A DNA stretch of 6,390 nt from Acidobacteriota bacterium (GTDB lineage Bacteria; Acidobacteriota; Terriglobia; Bryobacterales; Bryobacteraceae). Each line of letters begins with the position of its first letter. Position 1 is the first letter of the stretch. Under the pieces are notes generated by a model, which was given only the letters and a program-made list of their open reading frames with translations, was not told the origin of the DNA and ran no database searches. Shown here piece after piece: positions 1 through 6,390 of this stretch. The stretch is taken from NCBI GenBank assembly GCA_026394095.1, contig JAPKYY010000191.1:1-6390 (forward strand), given 5' to 3'. The translations under genes were made by a program, and so were the position numbers.

Positions 1-734
1 GCATAGGCCGTAAAACCCATCTCACTCATCTCACTCAGCGTCTTTGAGTAGTGTTCCAGGATCGGGTCCGCCCACATCTTGCGCCCACACCTCAAAGTAT
101 TGAGCGCGACAGCGGTTGACACTTCCATCAGAGGCTTCTTCTGTGCCGCCGCAATGCTCTTGAGTTGCTCCCAGTCCGCCTCAACCTTCTCCCGGTCTGC
201 TACAACCTTCTTGAGCGACTCCCACTCCTTCATCAACGCAGCCCGGTTCAGCGGAGGCGTATTGAAGTTCTCGGCTAAATGTCCACTCCCACGCTCCAGC
301 CCATCCAGTAGATCTGTCACGCTACGCACAGACTCAGCCCCCGTAAGCCAACCTTCTTTCTCCAGCGTCGAGGCAATCTCACCGAGCAACTTCCCGCCAG
401 CACCAGACAAATCCGCCATCCCGGCGAGCACCCAAACGGGTGAAGCATGAAACACGGCCAGCGAAAGAAGATCGATTCCGTTCCCGGCCGTCCTTCGCAC
501 CAGAAAGTCCTCCGGCAACTCACTGGCGGATTCGTAGGCACCCTCAACCTTGCCTACCTTCTCGATCAGAAAGCGCAGGGTCTGGTCGACAATCGACTGG
601 TAGAGCCGCGTCCCGCGAAAGCTCGGAGGCAGGGTAATTTCGCCCCCCTCACGCAAAAGGCCCGCACTGAGAGCAGTGAGGGCCCGTAAGCTGCGTTCCG
701 GCAGACTCAGTAGATATCTAGCGGGTTTTTTCAT
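1..734 (-). CDS. Uncharacterised helical protein, C-terminus beyond window edge
   Basis: An open frame runs without a stop from the ATG at 734-732 through the left edge, giving 244 residues of an incomplete protein. It begins [21 protein letters not shown] do not recognise the family. What can be seen: a basic amphipathic N-terminus; a conserved-looking stretch around residues 38-63 ([20 protein letters not shown] and following); a more hydrophobic, Gly/Ala-rich segment around 87-115 ([20 protein letters not shown]) that could touch or enter a membrane; and a charged, probably coiled or helical part around 163-200. There is one cysteine (216) and no signal peptide. The start overlaps the end of the ABC ATPase gene by 17 bases in another frame, so the two are very likely co-translated, which suggests a role linked to that transporter or simply membership of its operon. 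An AAGG lies directly against the ATG, too close for a normal ribosome binding site. The reading frame is well supported by length and protein-like composition; the function is unknown. Confidence 0.8.
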   Translation of the reverse strand, partial: MKKPARYLLSLPERSLRALTALSAGLLREGGEITLPPSFRGTRLYQSIVDQTLRFLIEKVGKVEGAYESASELPEDFLVRRTAGNGIDLLSLAVFHASPVWVLAGMADLSGAGGKLLGEIASTLEKEGWLTGAESVRSVTDLLDGLERGSGHLAENFNTPPLNRAALMKEWESLKKVVADREKVEADWEQLKSIAAAQKKPLMEVSTAVALNTLRCGRKMWADPILEHYSKTLSEMSEMGFTAY

Positions 735-1458
735 CCTTCTCGACTTTGCCATCGCGAACGTGAATGATGCGGTGCGCATGCATGGCCACATCCAGTTCGT
801 GCGTCACCAGAATGATCGTGTTGCCGAGCGAATACAGACGCTCAAACAGCGCCATGATTTCCACGCTTGTCGTCGAATCGAGGTTACCCGTCGGTTCGTC
901 GGCCAGCAGAATCGAAGGGTTGTTTACCAGTGCTCGGGCAATAGCCACACGCTGACGCTGACCACCGGAAAGCTCGTTCGGCTTGTGATACATGCGCTTG
1001 GCAAGATCCACCTGTTCGAGGCATTGCTTGGCCCGCTCAAGGCGCTGTGCCTGTGTGAAGCCGGCATAAATCAGCGGCAATTCCACGTTGTGCAGCGCAG
1101 TTGCGCGAGGCAAAAGGTTGAAGCTCTGAAATACGAAGCCGATTTCCTTGTTTCGGATTCGCGCCAGCTCATCGTCCGACATCGAGCTAACCAGACTGCC
1201 ATTGATGTAGTAGTCTCCCGAGCTTGGTGTGTCGAGACACCCGATCAGGTTCATCAATGTCGACTTGCCAGAACCCGAAGGCCCCATGATCGCGACATAT
1301 TCGCCGCGCTTGATCTCAATATCCGTACCGTTGACGGCATTGATCACCTGATCACCCATGACGTAGGTCTTCTTCAGGTCATAGGTGCGGATTACGATTC
1401 CGTCTCGCTTCAGTTGCTCGCCGCGAAGTTTGGGGTCCGTGGCTACGGCAGTGGACAT
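718..1458 (-). CDS. MacB/LolD-type ABC transporter ATP-binding protein
   Basis: This 246-residue cytoplasmic ATPase would power an ABC exporter of the MacB/LolD/FtsE class, which couples ATP hydrolysis to movement of a membrane permease and a periplasmic adaptor. All nucleotide-binding motifs are intact: Walker [10 protein letters not shown] at 59-67, Q-loop Gln111, signature LSGGQ at 163-167, Walker B ILLADEP at 183-189 with catalytic Glu188, D-loop NLDS at 192-195 and switch His220. The stretch [11 protein letters not shown] is typical of this subfamily. Length fits a stand-alone ATPase; there is no fused MacB membrane domain. An N-terminal extension of about 20 residues precedes the domain. 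The ATG lies three bases after the adaptor stop with no clear ribosome binding site nearby (GGCGGA is about ten bases away), so translation probably depends on coupling to the adaptor gene. The substrate (drug, lipid, lipoprotein or peptide) cannot be told from the sequence. Confidence 0.95.
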   Translation of the reverse strand: MSTAVATDPKLRGEQLKRDGIVIRTYDLKKTYVMGDQVINAVNGTDIEIKRGEYVAIMGPSGSGKSTLMNLIGCLDTPSSGDYYINGSLVSSMSDDELARIRNKEIGFVFQSFNLLPRATALHNVELPLIYAGFTQAQRLERAKQCLEQVDLAKRMYHKPNELSGGQRQRVAIARALVNNPSILLADEPTGNLDSTTSVEIMALFERLYSLGNTIILVTHELDVAMHAHRIIHVRDGKVEKDEKTR

Positions 1459-1461
1459 GGG

Positions 1462-2277
1462 TTAGGATTCCGCCTTCGTTGTGGTCTTATTGTCTACTTT
1501 AACCTTTGTGTCGTTGCGAAGGGTACGAATCGCTTTATAGGAACCCGTAATAATCTCTTCGCCCTCTCCAAGGCCGCTGGTCACCTCAATTTCGGTGGCC
1601 CCGGTGATACCGGTCTCTACTTTTTTATAGGTGGCCTGGCCGTTCTTCACCACAAAGACGCCCTGAATTTCTTCTTTGCCAGCCTTCATCTCGGCAGGGC
1701 TCTGCGTTTCGGGCTTCTTTTCGCCGGGCTTTACAGGCTCAAGATCGCCCTTCTGGCGAACGGTCAAAGCCTGAATCGGAATCGACAAAGCCTTGGGCCG
1801 TGTGGCAGTGGTAATGCGAGCCGTGCAAGACAATCCAGGACGGATTTCTTCAGGTGGGGCTTCAAGCGCAACAACTACCTTGAAATCCTTGGCTTCCTGC
1901 GAAGAAATCGCGCTCTGCGATGCTGCAAGACCTGTCGAACGAAGAATGGCGGTGTTTCCGATCTCGATCACCTTGCCGATAAACTTTTTACCAGGGATGG
2001 CGTCGATCGTCACTTCCGTCTTCTGACCCAGCGAAACATTCACAATATCCGTCTCGTCTACTTTCACTTCAGCAGTGATGATCGACATATCGGCAATCGT
2101 CATGATCAGGCTGGCTGCGGAGTTCTGGATGCCAGGTACAACCGTTTCACCTACACGTACGGGCAAATTCGTCACAACACCATCGATTGGGCTGGTGGCA
2201 AAGGTGCGCTGCAACACATCGGCAGCAGAGCGAAGATTCGCCTGGCTAGCCGCAACTCGCTTTTGCGCAGCATTCAA
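1462..2277 (-). CDS. HlyD/MacA-family adaptor, C-terminal part (downstream of frameshift)
   Basis: This frame encodes the second half of a periplasmic adaptor (membrane fusion protein). It can be read from a TTG at 2277 for 271 residues, but that codon is probably not a true start. Its first residues (NAAQKRVAASQANLRSAADV) continue the coiled-coil hairpin of the upstream piece. Then come the returning half of the lipoyl domain (SPIDGVV at 29-35, VGETVVPG at 42-49, MTIADMS at 59-65), the beta-barrel region around 66-160 with RPGLSC at 146-151, and a membrane-proximal domain to the end. A Lys/Pro/Glu-rich insert at about 176-203 interrupts the last part. The piece has no signal or membrane anchor of its own, so if made alone it would stay in the cytoplasm and be useless as an adaptor. 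It ends three bases before the ATPase gene, consistent with an adaptor-ATPase pair. Confidence 0.85.
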   Translation of the reverse strand: MNAAQKRVAASQANLRSAADVLQRTFATSPIDGVVTNLPVRVGETVVPGIQNSAASLIMTIADMSIITAEVKVDETDIVNVSLGQKTEVTIDAIPGKKFIGKVIEIGNTAILRSTGLAASQSAISSQEAKDFKVVVALEAPPEEIRPGLSCTARITTATRPKALSIPIQALTVRQKGDLEPVKPGEKKPETQSPAEMKAGKEEIQGVFVVKNGQATYKKVETGITGATEIEVTSGLGEGEEIITGSYKAIRTLRNDTKVKVDNKTTTKAES

Positions 2278-2858
2278 CTGCGCTGATTGCTGTGTCGGGC
2301 TTCTGCCTCGCGAATGGCGGCCTGGTTCGATTCGTAAGTACTCTTCTTCGTTTCATACTCTTGACGCGCAATCAGCTTCTCTTCAAAAAGCTGTTTGGCG
2401 CGGTCAAAATCGAGCCGCGAACGCTCTGCGTCAGACTTGGCACGATCGATCGATGCCTGTGCCGACTTGATATTTTCATCGGCAGCCAGGAGTCCCGATT
2501 CCGTCGCCGATGATTCCGCCTCAGAAGTCGCAACGTTTGCTCTCTGGGCTGCAAGCTGCGCTTCGGGCTGCACGGATTCAAGTTTGGCTAACTGCTGGCC
2601 CTTGCGCACACGCTGGCCTTCCACTACGTTGATCTCTGTGATGCGCGAAGGTGCATTCGCATTCGAACCAATATTGATGTAGTTGCGAGGCTTGATTTCC
2701 CCTGAGGCGGTGACCAAGGACACAAGATACTGGCGCGATACCATGGCCGTGGTCACGGACACGATCGCGTTCTGCTTCATTTTGTAATTTGCGAAGGCGG
2801 CCACTCCGCCAATTGCCACGACGCCAAGGCCAATGGCGACTTTCCACTTAGTTTTCAA
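2274..2858 (-). CDS. HlyD/MacA-family adaptor, N-terminal part (upstream of frameshift)
   Basis: This 194-residue frame is the first half of a periplasmic adaptor that would link an inner-membrane ABC permease to an outer-membrane channel. It starts at a TTG at 2858, chosen because GGGAG lies six bases upstream and no in-frame ATG exists between there and the preceding stop. Residues 8-24 form an uncleaved N-terminal membrane anchor after Lys-rich MKTKWK. The first lipoyl half-motif follows: ASGEIKP at 51-57 and GQRVRKGQQLAKLES at 81-95. Residues about 97-188 are Ala/Glu/Lys/Arg-rich and form the first strand of an alpha-helical hairpin. After EAEAR at 184-188 the frame runs into unrelated residues and a TGA at 2276-2274. 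The missing half lies immediately downstream in another frame. Confidence 0.85.
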   Translation of the reverse strand: MKTKWKVAIGLGVVAIGGVAAFANYKMKQNAIVSVTTAMVSRQYLVSLVTASGEIKPRNYINIGSNANAPSRITEINVVEGQRVRKGQQLAKLESVQPEAQLAAQRANVATSEAESSATESGLLAADENIKSAQASIDRAKSDAERSRLDFDRAKQLFEEKLIARQEYETKKSTYESNQAAIREAEARHSNQRS

Positions 2859-2864
2859 CGGTAA

Positions 2865-2869
2865 CTCCC
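2865..2869 (-). promoter_or_regulatory. Ribosome binding site deciding the TTG start of the adaptor
   Basis: GGGAG on the minus strand ends six bases before the TTG at 2858-2856. There is no ATG in this frame back to the previous stop, so this site supports the rare TTG start. Confidence 0.65.
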
Positions 2870-2940
2870 AGAAGATCAGACGACGAATTAAGTTCAGAAG
2901 TTCAAAAAGTGTGATCTCTGAGTTTAGAGACGCTTAAATC

Positions 2941-2967
2941 AGCTTCATCTTACAGGATGACACAGCT
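2941..2967 (-). terminator. Weak hairpin after the small membrane protein gene
   Basis: Immediately after the TAA at 2970-2968 the transcript can fold with AGCT pairing to AGCT (2964-2967 with 2941-2944) and TCATC to GATGA (2956-2960 with 2945-2949) around a six-base loop, with a three-base bulge on one side. No run of T follows, so it is not a standard intrinsic terminator. It could slow or protect the 3' end, or be chance. Confidence 0.2.
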
Positions 2968-3246
2968 TTATTTGCCCTTGAGCCACTTGATGCTGGTCGG
3001 CTGCTTGGCAGAACAGGCCATTGAGTTCGTCATCCCTGAGGCGATCATTGCGCAAGCATTGTCCACCGCAGTTCGCAAGGCAAGTTCTTCTGTGGCCCCC
3101 AGAGCCGTCCGGCAATTGGTTCTGCCCTCGAACTCCATGCAGACTTCCACCCGGAACTGACTGTAGGACATAGAGTTATAAAACAGCGCCGCAATAAAGC
3201 CAATTGCTGCAAGGACGATCATTGCACCCCACTTAAGATTCTTCAC
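2968..3246 (-). CDS. Small single-span membrane protein with four cysteines, unknown function
   Basis: This 92-residue protein has a short basic start (MKNLKWG), one hydrophobic membrane segment at about 8-23 and then an extracytoplasmic domain by the positive-inside rule. The hydrophobic segment could also act as a signal peptide, but no lipobox or clear cleavage site stands out. Cysteines at 36, 45, 65 and 78 (EVCMEFEGRTNCRTA, NACAMIAS, SMACSA) sit in the outer part and could form two disulfides. The start is a GTG at 3246, chosen because AAGGGAG lies seven bases upstream. The gene starts 12 bases after accA and is almost certainly transcribed with it. I do not recognise the family; a role with fatty acid synthesis is not implied by the sequence, only by position. 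Confidence 0.8.
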   Translation of the reverse strand: MKNLKWGAMIVLAAIGFIAALFYNSMSYSQFRVEVCMEFEGRTNCRTALGATEELALRTAVDNACAMIASGMTNSMACSAKQPTSIKWLKGK

Positions 3247-3253
3247 AACTGAG

Positions 3254-3260
3254 CTCCCTT
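3254..3260 (-). promoter_or_regulatory. Strong ribosome binding site overlapping the accA stop
   Basis: The minus-strand string TAAGGGAG contains both the accA stop TAA (3261-3259) and an AAGGGAG ribosome binding site placed seven bases before the GTG start at 3246. It decides the start of the small membrane protein and couples it to accA. Confidence 0.7.
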
Positions 3261-4134
3261 ACGCACTAAAGAACGGTGCCATCTGCCGGAATTTCTGATA
3301 CCGCTGCTCAACCAATGCTTCCGGATCAAGCGTTTCCAACTCGCCCAACGCCTTCCGAATCGATGCCCCGAGCAAGTCTGCCGCTGCATCGTGATCTTCT
3401 TGCGCCCCACCCTCAGGTTCCTCTACGATTTCGTCAATGATCCCGCGCTCCAGCAAATCCGGTGCCGTTAGCTTCAACGCTGCAGCTGCCAGTTCCGCTT
3501 TGGCCGAATCGCGCCAGATGATTGCCGCACAGCTTTCGGGCGAGATCACGCTGTAATAGCAGTTCTCCATCATCAGGATCTTGTTGCCGACGCCCATACC
3601 GAGGGCACCGCCCGATCCACCTTCCCCGATCACCACCACAATTACCGGTACGCTCAGCCTTGCCATCTCGCGCAGATTGTAGGCGATCGCCTCAGCCTGG
3701 CCACGCTCTTCGGCATCGATTCCGGGATAAGCCCCTGGCGTATCAATGAAGGTAACGATAGGCCGCTTGAACTTGTTTGCCATTTTCATCAGCCGCATCG
3801 CCTTGCGATAACCCTCGGGCTTGGGCATGCCAAAGTTCCGGGCCAGCTTTTGCTTGGTATCACGGCCTTTTTGTTGTCCGATCACCATCACGGGCTTGCC
3901 GTCGAGAAATGCATAGCCGCCCACAATTGCCAAATCGTCGCCGTAAAACCGGTCTCCATGGAGTTCAGCAAAATCGGTGAAGATCCGGTTGATGTAGTCC
4001 ACCGCATGAGGCCGCTTGGGATGCCGTGCAAGCTGCACCCTCTTATAGGAGGCATTCGTCTCGGTTGAGACAGGCGCCGGAGCGCTCTCGGGATGTAGCG
4101 CATGGATCCGCGCTGTGATGTCAGAGTTGGCCAT
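3259..4134 (-). CDS. accA: Acetyl-CoA carboxylase carboxyltransferase subunit alpha
   Basis: AccA pairs with AccD to move the carboxyl group from carboxybiotin on AccB to acetyl-CoA, making malonyl-CoA in the first committed step of fatty acid synthesis in the cytoplasm. The 291-residue protein shows the family hallmarks: [11 protein letters not shown] at 38-48, [13 protein letters not shown] at 55-67, the crotonase-fold core with DTPGAYPG at 131-138, the Gly-rich oxyanion-hole region [11 protein letters not shown] at 171-181 and SVISPE at 195-200. E. coli AccA is about 319 residues; the difference lies in the N-terminus, where the long helical region before the HPxRP motif is reduced to about 37 residues with a Pro/Ala-rich stretch. 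No AccD zinc-finger domain is fused. The ATG lies three bases after the dnaE stop with no evident ribosome binding site, so translation is probably coupled to dnaE. The dnaE-accA order is shared with E. coli. Confidence 0.97.
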   Translation of the reverse strand: MANSDITARIHALHPESAPAPVSTETNASYKRVQLARHPKRPHAVDYINRIFTDFAELHGDRFYGDDLAIVGGYAFLDGKPVMVIGQQKGRDTKQKLARNFGMPKPEGYRKAMRLMKMANKFKRPIVTFIDTPGAYPGIDAEERGQAEAIAYNLREMARLSVPVIVVVIGEGGSGGALGMGVGNKILMMENCYYSVISPESCAAIIWRDSAKAELAAAALKLTAPDLLERGIIDEIVEEPEGGAQEDHDAAADLLGASIRKALGELETLDPEALVEQRYQKFRQMAPFFSA

Positions 4135-4137
4135 TGG

Positions 4138-6390
4138 TTAGGCGTCGCCCGAGGCTTCGTAGGAAGTGGAACCGAAGAGCTTTGAGAGCTCTCCCTGAAA
4201 TTCCTTGTCTGCCCGGACTTTGCTTGTCAAATCCAATGTTAGCGAAAAGTCACGGCTTTTTTCGAGGATGATTCGCACCGAGGCCGGGCCCGGCTTTCTT
4301 TTCACCAACTCTTCGAGGGCCAGAGCCCTCTTATCTTCATTGTCGGTAAGCCGAATCCGCAGGTTCAGCATGGCTGGAAGTTTTACTCTGGCATTGTCTA
4401 ATGCCACCAGGTCCTGAATCGAAAGGCGCGGCGCAGACCCCTCATCCACCAGCACCTTCGCCGTAATCATGACGGCCTTATCTTCCTCGAGATACTTCGA
4501 AAGACTCTCGAACTTTGAGGCAAAAACCATGCAATCCACCGTCCCGTGCAGGTCTTCGAGTTGCATCGCCGCCCACAGTTCCTGCTTCTGGTTCCGCTTC
4601 CTTTGTATGCCTGTGATCAGTCCGCACACCTTCACTTCAACTCCGCGCTCCACCCCGATCAAGGTCGAGGTGTTGTGCGTCCCCAGGTCGTTCACCTTGT
4701 CTAGGTACCGGTCGAGCGGATGTCCACTGACGTAGAAGCCCAGCAATTCTTTCTCGTTGGTCAACTTCTGCGAGGCGTCCCAATCCGGCACCTTCGGCAG
4801 TTCGCCTTCTTCGTGCTTTTCTTCATTGCCGCCAAACAAATCGCCAAACAAACCCGATTGCCCCGAGTTTCGATCCCTCGATGCTCGCAAGCCCGTCTCG
4901 ATTGCCGCATCGAGAATCGCCATCTTCTGCGACCGCGTGCCTTTCAACTCATCCATCGCCCCACAGCGGATCAGTGCTTCGATCACGCGACGGTTGACAG
5001 ACGACATATCTACCCGCTCGCAGAACTCATAAAGCGAACTGAACTTGCCATCTTTGTCGCGCACCTTGATGATCGCTTCCACTGCGCCCGCGCCTACGTT
5101 CTTAATTGCGCCCAGTCCAAAGCGGATACCGTCGCCTGAGGGCGTGAAGTTCAAGTCGGATTCATTCACGCTGGGTGGCAACACCTGGATCTGCCGTTCC
5201 CGGCATTCGTTGATATAACGAACCACCTTGGCCGTGTTGCCGGTTTCTGACGTCAGCAGCGCGCTGATGAATTCCAGCCGGTAATTGGCCTTCAGATACG
5301 CCGTAACGTAGGCGAGATAGGCATAAGCAGCCGAGTGGCTCTTGTTAAAGCCGTAGCCAGCGAACTTCTCCATGTGGTCGAAGACCTTCTCGGCCTTCTT
5401 CGGATTGAAACCCTTGCGAATTGCACCTTCGAGAAAGCGCTGGCGCTGTGCTGCCATCTCTTCGATCTTCTTCTTGCCCATTGCGCGCCGCAGCAAATCG
5501 GCGTCCCCGAGCGAGTAGCCGGCCAGCAGGTTCGCCATCTGCATAACCTGCTCCTGGTACACCATGACGCCATAGGTTTCTTCCAGAATCTCCTTCATTT
5601 CAGGGATCTCGTAAGTCACCTTCGAGCGGCCATGCTTGCGGTCGATGAAGTCATCGATCATGTCCATCGGGCCCGGCCGGTAGAGTGCATTGAGTGCAAT
5701 CAGGTCTTCCAGGCGATCCGGTGCGTACCGGATCAGAATGTCCTTCATGCCGTCAGATTCAAACTGGAAGATGCCCGAAGTCTGCCCATCACAGAAGACC
5801 TTGTAAGCCGCCGCATCATTGAGCGGCAGATCTTCCACCACCACCTTGATCCCCTGATGCCGCTCAATCAGCGCCAGCGTATCGGCAATGATCGTCAGTG
5901 TTGTCAGGCCCAGAAAGTCCATCTTGAGCAGCCCGAGTTTTTCGAGGCCCACCATGTCGTACTGGGTGACAATTTCGTCCTTGTTCGTTCGGTAAAGCGG
6001 AACAATATCCTTGATCGGCCGCGGCGAGATCACCACACCAGCCGCGTGGATGGATGCGTTCCGGGCCATGCCCTCAAGGCGTACCGCGATATCGAGCAAC
6101 TCTTGCACCTTCGGATTGGCCTTGGCCATTTCTCCGAAGTTCGGCTCCATCTCAAAGGCCTGCTTCAGCTTGATATTGAGCGGCTGCGTTGGCACCAGCT
6201 TGGTCAGCTTGTCGACATCGGCAAAGCTCATATCCATCACGCGCCCAACGTCCTTGATTGCCGCGCGGGCACCAAGGGTTCCAAACGTGATGATCTGAGC
6301 CACTTGCTCGCGGCCATATTTCTCGGTAACGTACTTGATCACTTCGCCTCTGCCACGCGTGCAGAAGTCGATATCGATATCAGGCATCGA
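4138..6390 (-). CDS. dnaE: DNA polymerase III alpha subunit, N-terminus beyond window edge
   Basis: This is the catalytic subunit of the replicative polymerase. The window holds 750 residues; the true start lies outside, and the Met at 6387-6385 is internal, since it directly precedes the palm motif. Counting from that Met: PDIDIDF at 2-8 supplies the first two catalytic aspartates (Asp3 and Asp5, matching E. coli Asp401 and Asp403), KMDFLGL at 155-161 supplies the third (Asp157), followed by the fingers with GIFQFES at 205-211, ALYRPGPMD at 234-242 and GYGFNKSHSAAYA at 344-356. A helix-hairpin-helix region lies around 395-480, a clamp-binding motif QSGLF at 510-514, an OB fold at about 584-665 and a C-terminal domain to 749. 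The missing part should carry the PHP domain and the start of the palm. All visible catalytic residues are intact. The sequence matches DnaE rather than PolC, which carries an inserted exonuclease and a different domain order. Confidence 0.97.
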   Translation of the reverse strand, partial: SMPDIDIDFCTRGRGEVIKYVTEKYGREQVAQIITFGTLGARAAIKDVGRVMDMSFADVDKLTKLVPTQPLNIKLKQAFEMEPNFGEMAKANPKVQELLDIAVRLEGMARNASIHAAGVVISPRPIKDIVPLYRTNKDEIVTQYDMVGLEKLGLLKMDFLGLTTLTIIADTLALIERHQGIKVVVEDLPLNDAAAYKVFCDGQTSGIFQFESDGMKDILIRYAPDRLEDLIALNALYRPGPMDMIDDFIDRKHGRSKVTYEIPEMKEILEETYGVMVYQEQVMQMANLLAGYSLGDADLLRRAMGKKKIEEMAAQRQRFLEGAIRKGFNPKKAEKVFDHMEKFAGYGFNKSHSAAYAYLAYVTAYLKANYRLEFISALLTSETGNTAKVVRYINECRERQIQVLPPSVNESDLNFTPSGDGIRFGLGAIKNVGAGAVEAIIKVRDKDGKFSSLYEFCERVDMSSVNRRVIEALIRCGAMDELKGTRSQKMAILDAAIETGLRASRDRNSGQSGLFGDLFGGNEEKHEEGELPKVPDWDASQKLTNEKELLGFYVSGHPLDRYLDKVNDLGTHNTSTLIGVERGVEVKVCGLITGIQRKRNQKQELWAAMQLEDLHGTVDCMVFASKFESLSKYLEEDKAVMITAKVLVDEGSAPRLSIQDLVALDNARVKLPAMLNLRIRLTDNEDKRALALEELVKRKPGPASVRIILEKSRDFSLTLDLTSKVRADKEFQGELSKLFGSTSYEASGDA

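Larger units (their letters stand above)
1462..2858 (-). pseudogene. Complete adaptor gene interrupted by one apparent frameshift (macA-like)
   Basis: Read together, the two adjacent frames make one MacA-like adaptor of about 465 residues with all domains in the expected order: anchor, half lipoyl, coiled-coil hairpin, half lipoyl, beta-barrel, membrane-proximal domain. The upstream frame is family-like up to EAEAR (codon ending at 2295), and the downstream frame is family-like from about TQQSAQLNAAQKR (from 2295). One additional base near 2283-2300 would restore the frame. The change is consistent with a one-base deletion, whether real or a sequencing/assembly error. No classical X-XXY-YYZ slippery heptamer is visible at the junction, so programmed frameshifting is unlikely. 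No other damage is seen in either half, which argues for a recent mutation or a sequence error rather than an old pseudogene. Confidence 0.7.
2859..2967 (-). other. Intergenic leader of the adaptor-ATPase block
   Basis: This 109-base gap separates the small membrane protein gene from the adaptor gene. It is more AT-rich than the flanking genes. On the plus strand it holds a 7-base direct repeat, AAGTTCA at 2890-2896 and again at 2898-2904, and a short inverted repeat, TCTCT at 2915-2919 with AGAGA at 2926-2930. I found no convincing -35/-10 pair on the minus strand (the best -10-like strings, TAAACT and TAATTC, lack a suitable partner). A promoter of unknown type or read-through from accA are both possible. 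Confidence 0.4.

Noticed and set aside
79..450. A 123-codon plus-strand frame rich in Ser/Pro near the left edge
   Set aside because: The opposite strand carries a continuous 244-codon frame that starts sensibly at the end of the ATPase gene and has normal protein composition; the plus-strand frame looks like its shadow.
1..734. Assignment of the left-edge protein to the EcsC family because of its Gly/Ala/Asp-rich middle (ADLSGAGG)
   Set aside because: The likeness is only a short low-complexity stretch; the rest of the sequence gave no supporting motif.
676..2286. A 536-codon open frame on the plus strand
   Set aside because: It lies antisense to the ATPase and the adaptor, crosses the junction between them, is rich in Arg/His/Cys/Asn with no recognisable motif, and the minus-strand frames carry clear family motifs. 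It is a shadow of coding bias.
2274..2300. Programmed -1 ribosomal frameshifting in the adaptor gene
   Set aside because: The shift direction would fit, but no slippery heptamer or obvious downstream stem was seen at the junction, and adaptors of this family are not known to use it. A deletion or sequence error is simpler.
2859..2967. A sigma-70-like promoter for the adaptor gene
   Set aside because: TAAACT and TAATTC resemble a -10 box, but no -35 box with a spacing of 16-18 bases accompanies either.
4720..5139. A 139-codon plus-strand frame inside dnaE
   Set aside because: It is antisense to conserved dnaE sequence (clamp-binding and helix-hairpin-helix regions) and has no features of its own.

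Overview
All the credible genes in this window lie on the minus strand, so transcription runs from high to low coordinates. Base composition is moderately GC-rich. The genes seen are a DnaE replicase, a carboxyltransferase alpha subunit, a HlyD/MacA-type adaptor with the wording VPGIQNS...MTIADMS, and a MacB-type ATPase. The wording of the adaptor and of the unknown protein at the left edge suggests Acidobacteriota, perhaps the Solibacter/Bryobacter branch. That placement is an inference from remembered family patterns, not a search result.

Layout in the direction of transcription: (1) 6390-4138, the C-terminal two thirds of dnaE, entering the window just before its catalytic PDIDIDF motif. 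(2) 4134-3259, accA, starting three bases after the dnaE stop. (3) 3246-2968, a 92-residue single-span membrane protein with four cysteines, starting 12 bases after accA with a strong ribosome binding site that abuts the accA stop. (4) 2967-2859, the only gap of note, 109 bases, with small repeats and a weak hairpin but no convincing promoter. (5) 2858-1462, a periplasmic adaptor broken by a frameshift into an N-terminal piece and a C-terminal piece. (6) 1458-718, a MacB/LolD-type ABC ATPase. (7) 734 to beyond position 1, the first 244 residues of an unrecognised, mostly helical protein whose start overlaps the ATPase end by 17 bases. This last gene fills what might look like an empty left edge.

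The window holds two functional blocks. The first joins the replicative polymerase to the first committed step of fatty acid synthesis, an adjacency also known from Escherichia coli (dnaE-accA). The second is a tripartite ABC export module of the MacAB kind, but with no FtsX/MacB-type permease in view. I see no RNA gene, CRISPR array, insertion sequence, phage gene or clearly new system. The items most worth a second look are the adaptor frameshift, the unknown protein translationally tied to the ATPase, and the small cysteine-containing membrane protein downstream of accA.
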